From NCBI GenBank assembly GCA_025351765.1, contig JANXVH010000002.1:1-64000 (forward strand): a stretch of DNA of 64,000 nucleotides, read 5' to 3'. This DNA is from Pedobacter sp. (GTDB lineage Bacteria > Bacteroidota > Bacteroidia > Sphingobacteriales > Sphingobacteriaceae). Both the position numbers and the translations under genes were made by a program. Every line of letters begins with the position of its first letter. Position 1 is the stretch's first letter. Below are positions 60,706-64,000 of this stretch, in pieces. The notes under the pieces are model-generated. The model searched no databases. It was not told the origin of the DNA and saw only the letters and a program-made list of their open reading frames with translations.

Positions 60706-60713
60706 TATATTTG
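60706..60713 (+). promoter_or_regulatory. -7 element TATATTTG upstream of 60733 gene
   Basis: Exact TAnnTTTG match, 20 bases before the ATG at 60733, so the leader would be very short. The -33 element is not obvious. Confidence 0.4.
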
Positions 60714-60732
60714 TCCTATCTATTTTATCCCT

Positions 60733-61077
60733 ATGTACCCAAACCCAGCGATCATGCAACACGCCGGTATTTACGTCAAAGTAATGCCAGGTGATCATAC
60801 ACATACCGAAGCATTCGAATTAAGGCCGGATCTTTTGGTTGAATGGTCTGCAATTGAAATAGGTAACGACGGCCTTGACCTGAAAGATAAGCGAGGCAAT
60901 TGGGCTGTGAGTTTAACAAGATTGTCTTTGTATCTTACTGACGACGAAGAGAGTTATCAGCAAGTTTATTTATGGGATGGCGATAAGTGGATCTCAGAGG
61001 ACGATCCAAATATATACCTTAAAAAACGGGGTGATGCTAAAGATATTAAAGGGCCAATGTATTTCGATGCCCGTTAG
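60733..61077 (+). CDS. Hypothetical protein
   Basis: 114 residues, soluble, beta-rich: 'AGIYVKVMPGDHTHTEAFEL', 'EWSAIEIGNDGLDLKDKRGN', 'YQQVYLWDGDKWISEDDPN'. No signal peptide. I know no family. It has its own promoter element and lies between the histone terminator and the broken nuclease-like gene. Confidence 0.5.
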   Translation: MYPNPAIMQHAGIYVKVMPGDHTHTEAFELRPDLLVEWSAIEIGNDGLDLKDKRGNWAVSLTRLSLYLTDDEESYQQVYLWDGDKWISEDDPNIYLKKRGDAKDIKGPMYFDAR

Positions 61078-61156
61078 TTCTTTTGTTAAGTTTTAAAATA
61101 TTGGCCGGTAGGCAGTGTTAATCAAATAAACTCCCAGTTCTAAATAAATTATTAAA

Positions 61157-62374
61157 GCATTTAACGAGATCAGTTCGTTTGAATTTAGCGATAAGGTTAA
61201 GGCCAATATTAAAAGTGAAATTTTAAAATAAACTAAAGATTATTTACTAAAGGTAGAAGACGATCAATACAAGACCTATCTGTATGACAAGTATGCTTTG
61301 GAACCATTGGTCATAGATTTCGCAAGCGAAGAGTTTAACGAGCCGGTGAAGAAAAAGGAATCAAGAGAGGCGCGACTGCACGATACTACTTACGAAGTAG
61401 ACGTTTATGTTTTCAAAATCAAATATCAATTTTCGGGTAGCGCGGAAATTTTTAGTATTCATTCCAATCCCTGGAATTGGACATCGTATGAAATTCAGGT
61501 TGATGAACATTACGGTACCGTTTCATTTAATTTCAAAGTCTATAATTAAAATGCAGAAGAATTTCACCAGGAAAAAGCAAAGGCGGTACAGTCGGCGTTT
61601 TCTAATTTAGGCAACGCCAATGCTAATATGGTAGCGTTGAACGCTGAATTGCCTGGGCATATAAATTCTGTGTTAAGTACCCAAAAAGCTCATTTTCTTA
61701 AAGAAAACGATTTTTTTGCCGCTATAAATGTACCGGTTAATAAAGATACCGACTCCTTATTTATTCCGCCAACTGTAAAAAAGAAAATCATTCCACTGCC
61801 CACGGTGAGTAAGAACAAGCAATTTGCTTCGGAACCCACGATGAACCAGGAAATGTATGAAGATCTTCTAAAGCTTATTTATGACATTGGAAAAGGAATG
61901 GAAAGAAAGCCTTCCCTTTATAAAGATAAAGATGAAAACGGAATACGAGATGTTATTTTAAATCATTTAGAGTTCAGATATGAAGCAATAACAGCTAGTG
62001 GTGAAACCTTTAATAGCGGCGGCAAAACGGATATAATTCTGAAATATGCACCGGATGGAACTAATTTATTTATTGCTGAATGTAAATTTTGGACAGGGCC
62101 GCAAGGCTTTCTTGATACAATATCCCAATTATTTGATGGTTACCTCACCTGGAGGGACTCAAAAGCTGGCGTAATCATGTTTGTACGTAACAACGATTTT
62201 GTGAACGTATTGAAAAGCATATCAATGGAGGTAAAAAATCACCCCTATTACATCAAGGAATTAAACCACAAGGGGGAAAGCTCATTTACCTATGTTTTCC
62301 ATTTAAAAAATGATCGGCAAAAGTATGTGCAATTACAAATTATGGCATTTCATTTTGACAAGGGTAAATTATAA
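61157..62374 (+). pseudogene. PD-(D/E)XK nuclease-like protein, broken by two in-frame stops
   Basis: One frame reads as protein from 61157 to 62374, interrupted only by TAA at 61229-61231 and TAA at 61547-61549; both sides of each stop keep coding character ('NIKSEILK' stop 'TKDYLLKVEDDQYKTYLYDK'; 'VSFNFKVYN' stop 'NAEEFHQEKAKAVQSAFSNL'). The intact last ORF (61628-62374, 248 residues) holds the nuclease-like core 'GGKTDIILKYAPDGTNLFIA' then 'ECKFW': Asp135, Glu151, Lys153 spaced as in PD-(D/E)XK enzymes, plus 'QLFDGYLTWRDSKAGVIMFV'. The C-terminal nuclease part may still be made on its own from the ATG at 61628. The original start is not clear. Confidence 0.75.
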
Positions 62375-62500
62375 CCGGGTTTTAACGAGGCATTTATTGT
62401 CTATTAACTTACATATTGGTAACGCTTTATTAACTATGAATTGCCTGATTGGATATTTATTGAAAAATCATCAATACCTTAGTAAAATAAACCTTACTGA

Positions 62501-63565
62501 ATGTTAATTCAATTTCTACAAGCTTCTCATGGTGATGCTATTTGGATCAGTTATCACGATGACAAAGCAATACCACGAAACATTATAATCGATGGCGGGC
62601 CCACAGCGACATACGGTGAAAAGGACAAAAAAGGAAAAATCGCACCGGGTATTTTATCGGAAACAATAAATCATATAAGAAATAGCGGCCAAAAAATTGA
62701 CTTACTCATACTTACCCACGTAGACAATGACCATATTCAGGGTTTGATCGCTTGGTTTGAAGACGATTTAAAAGCGACGGCGCTAATTGAAAAAGTGTGG
62801 TTTAACTCTGGAAAGTTAATCTTTGAGTACTTTAAGGTTCCTGATATAATAGATAATCATATTCAACTATCTTCTGCTGATGAAACGGATACCGCCATTA
62901 AAGAGGGGGTAACCTTTGAAAAAGTTATTAAAGACGCAAAAATCTGGGATGAAAAAATCATAAAGCAGGGTTGCACCATCGACTTGCTCGACGTTTCTTT
63001 TAAAATAATTTCTCCGGATGATGATGGATTAAAGGCGTTATTGCATAAATGGGAGAAAAAGTCGCCTGAAAGTTTAACGGCTGGTGCTAAAGATTACAAT
63101 ACCTCCCTTCAAGATCATATAAAGACAGACAAATATGATAAAGACCGTTCTGTGCACAATGGAAGTTCAATAGCATTTGTCCTCACTTACAAGAAGAAAA
63201 ACATGCTGTTTTTGGCAGATGCCCATCCCGACAAGGCAATCGGTGGCCTAACGCATTTTGAATACACTAAAGAACAACCTATAGTTTGTGAATTTGTAAA
63301 GGTTTCTCATCATGGTAGCAAATACAACACCAATTGTGAACTTTTAGAGCTCATTGATTCGCCCATATATGTAATTAGTAGTGACGGATCAGAGAGATCT
63401 CCATACAAACAATGCCTGGCAAGGCTGATAAATGCCAAAAAGAAGTTAGGTATTTATTTTAATTACCCGGAATTGGCAGAACAGATATTTACTGAAGATG
63501 ATTTTAAGGAGTTTCCATATCTTAAAATTGTGCCGGCAGACTATAAATTTATAATTCATGAGTAA
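62501..63565 (+). CDS. ComEC/Rec2-like metallo-beta-lactamase-fold hydrolase
   Basis: 354 residues, no TM segments, so it is the free hydrolase domain without the ComEC channel. The metal motif is 'LLILTHVDNDHIQGLIAWFE' (THxDxDHxxG), the next His motif 'VKVSHHGSKYNTNCELLELI', with 'MLFLADAHPDKAIGG' between them. Start 'MLIQFLQASHGDAIWISYHD' is the usual first strand with 'GDA'. This type is common in bacterial conflict operons with proteases and nucleases. It overlaps the following trypsin-like gene by 8 bases, so the two form one unit. Confidence 0.88.
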   Translation: MLIQFLQASHGDAIWISYHDDKAIPRNIIIDGGPTATYGEKDKKGKIAPGILSETINHIRNSGQKIDLLILTHVDNDHIQGLIAWFEDDLKATALIEKVWFNSGKLIFEYFKVPDIIDNHIQLSSADETDTAIKEGVTFEKVIKDAKIWDEKIIKQGCTIDLLDVSFKIISPDDDGLKALLHKWEKKSPESLTAGAKDYNTSLQDHIKTDKYDKDRSVHNGSSIAFVLTYKKKNMLFLADAHPDKAIGGLTHFEYTKEQPIVCEFVKVSHHGSKYNTNCELLELIDSPIYVISSDGSERSPYKQCLARLINAKKKLGIYFNYPELAEQIFTEDDFKEFPYLKIVPADYKFIIHE

Positions 63566-64000
63566 GCTGCCGTTTTTTACAGTTAAGGTCGAAAGCGGGA
63601 GTGGCTGTTTATTTCAACCTATGTCCGATCAGTATTCTTATATCTTAACTGCGCGTCATGTAATTAAAGATTCGGTATTGCCGTTATCAATAGTTAGGCA
63701 AACCATCAATGAAGATGGCGGACTGGTAGAAGAAGAACTGACCATGATCGGTGAGCCTTACTATCATCCACAACCCGAAATTTATGATGCGGCCATAATT
63801 AGGGTACAAAAAGTGGCTGACCAGGTTATTGAACTGTTAAGGATGGATAATCCATTTGAGAACACTGGGATTTGTACAGTGGCTGGTCATCCCGGCGCGA
63901 GGGATGTTTTAAGTTTTTCATACCGTGAAAATAACTTAACGCTAAAAAATAAGAAGCAGTTTAATTATATTGAAGCAGAACTTGAAACGGTAGCAACACT
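63558..64000 (+). CDS. Trypsin-like serine protease, 3' end outside window (not in ORF track)
   Basis: 147 codons to the window end. Starts MSKLPFFTVKVESGSGCLFQ, overlapping the MBL gene stop. 'GSGCLF' is the usual first strand of chymotrypsin-fold proteases, His34 is in 'YILTARHVIKDS' and Asp77 in 'EIYDAAIIRV'. The Ser region would follow beyond base 64000. No signal peptide, so cytosolic. Together with the MBL-fold protein and the nuclease-like remnant it forms a module typical of NTP-independent conflict systems (inference). It is not closely similar to the trypsin at 37630. Confidence 0.85.
   Translation, partial: MSKLPFFTVKVESGSGCLFQPMSDQYSYILTARHVIKDSVLPLSIVRQTINEDGGLVEEELTMIGEPYYHPQPEIYDAAIIRVQKVADQVIELLRMDNPFENTGICTVAGHPGARDVLSFSYRENNLTLKNKKQFNYIEAELETVAT

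Noticed and set aside
1-64000. tRNA, rRNA or CRISPR array
   Set aside because: Scanning by eye for TPsiC-like GTTCGA motifs with acceptor pairing and for regularly spaced repeats gave nothing; a tool search would be more sensitive.

Overview
The window looks like a chromosomal stretch from a Bacteroidota bacterium, most likely a soil-type Sphingobacteriaceae (Mucilaginibacter/Pedobacter-like). The basis is: SusC/SusD and TlpA families, DUF6520, TraE-TraM of Bacteroidetes conjugative transposons, RteC proteins, an Hc1-type histone H1, an Rhs core of the 'YGARFYDP' type, and -7 promoter elements of the TAnnTTTG form. The genus is an inference. No tRNA, rRNA or CRISPR array was seen.

Layout. 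(1) 1-5.2 kb: AT-rich end of an Rhs polymorphic-toxin locus, with a core-plus-tip fragment, a lipoprotein beside it, and a string of small secreted proteins, several duplicated, frameshifted or decayed. (2) 5.2-10.5 kb, minus strand: a seven-gene overlapping operon for a type II secretion/type IV pilus-like machine (GspF, two pseudopilins, a larger prepilin-associated protein, a MORN-like protein, a GspC/PilP-like protein, a fibronectin-like lipoprotein); GspD and GspE are not in the window. (3) 10.8-18.2 kb: a short MltR-like protein, a large KAP P-loop NTPase, a membrane protein followed by two unlisted small ORFs that share a GRTI[ST] peptide motif, a secreted protein and a small HTH protein. 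(4) 18.2-18.75 kb: a promoter, a palindrome and a strongly folding, U-tract-ended RNA candidate (6S-like shape), then a large inverted repeat. (5) 19.2-24.8 kb, GC-rich: TlpA thioredoxin, SusC, SusD; then DUF6520 and MauE on the other strand. (6) 25.8-32.9 kb: a lanthipeptide locus with full-length LanB, a LytTR response regulator, a LytS-type kinase and an unlisted 53-aa LanA-like precursor with a Thr-rich, single-Cys core; then an RteC-like protein, an alpha-CTD-like protein and an XRE regulator.

(7) 33.8-42.8 kb: an 8.7-kb segment bounded by two collinear 117-bp direct repeats. It has two divergent operons: minus strand, a small 'RPCPNECK' protein, a multi-TM protein, a histidine kinase and a NarL-type regulator; plus strand, a membrane protein, a trypsin-like protease, a beta-barrel-like secreted protein, an M43 metalloprotease and a lipocalin-like protein, with a second 'RPCPNECK' paralogue at the far end. 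A perfect operator-like palindrome lies just upstream of the plus-strand promoter. This is my best candidate for an undescribed system. (8) 42.9-46 kb: a small membrane protein, a GNAT acetyltransferase, a lipoprotein with a papain-like His/Cys pair, and a Crp/Fnr regulator whose start codon is preceded by a perfect FNR box.

(9) 46.4-60.6 kb: RteC and a conjugative-transposon tra operon (TraE, F, G, I-like, a split gene, a paralogue, TraJ, K, L-like, M) ending with accessory proteins and a histone H1-like protein. A group II intron with its maturase interrupts one tra gene; removing it restores the frame exactly. Integrase, relaxase, coupling protein and TraN onward are absent here. (10) 60.7-64 kb: a conflict-type module with a PD-(D/E)XK protein broken by two in-frame stops, a ComEC-like metallo-beta-lactamase-fold protein, and a trypsin-like protease that runs off the window end.
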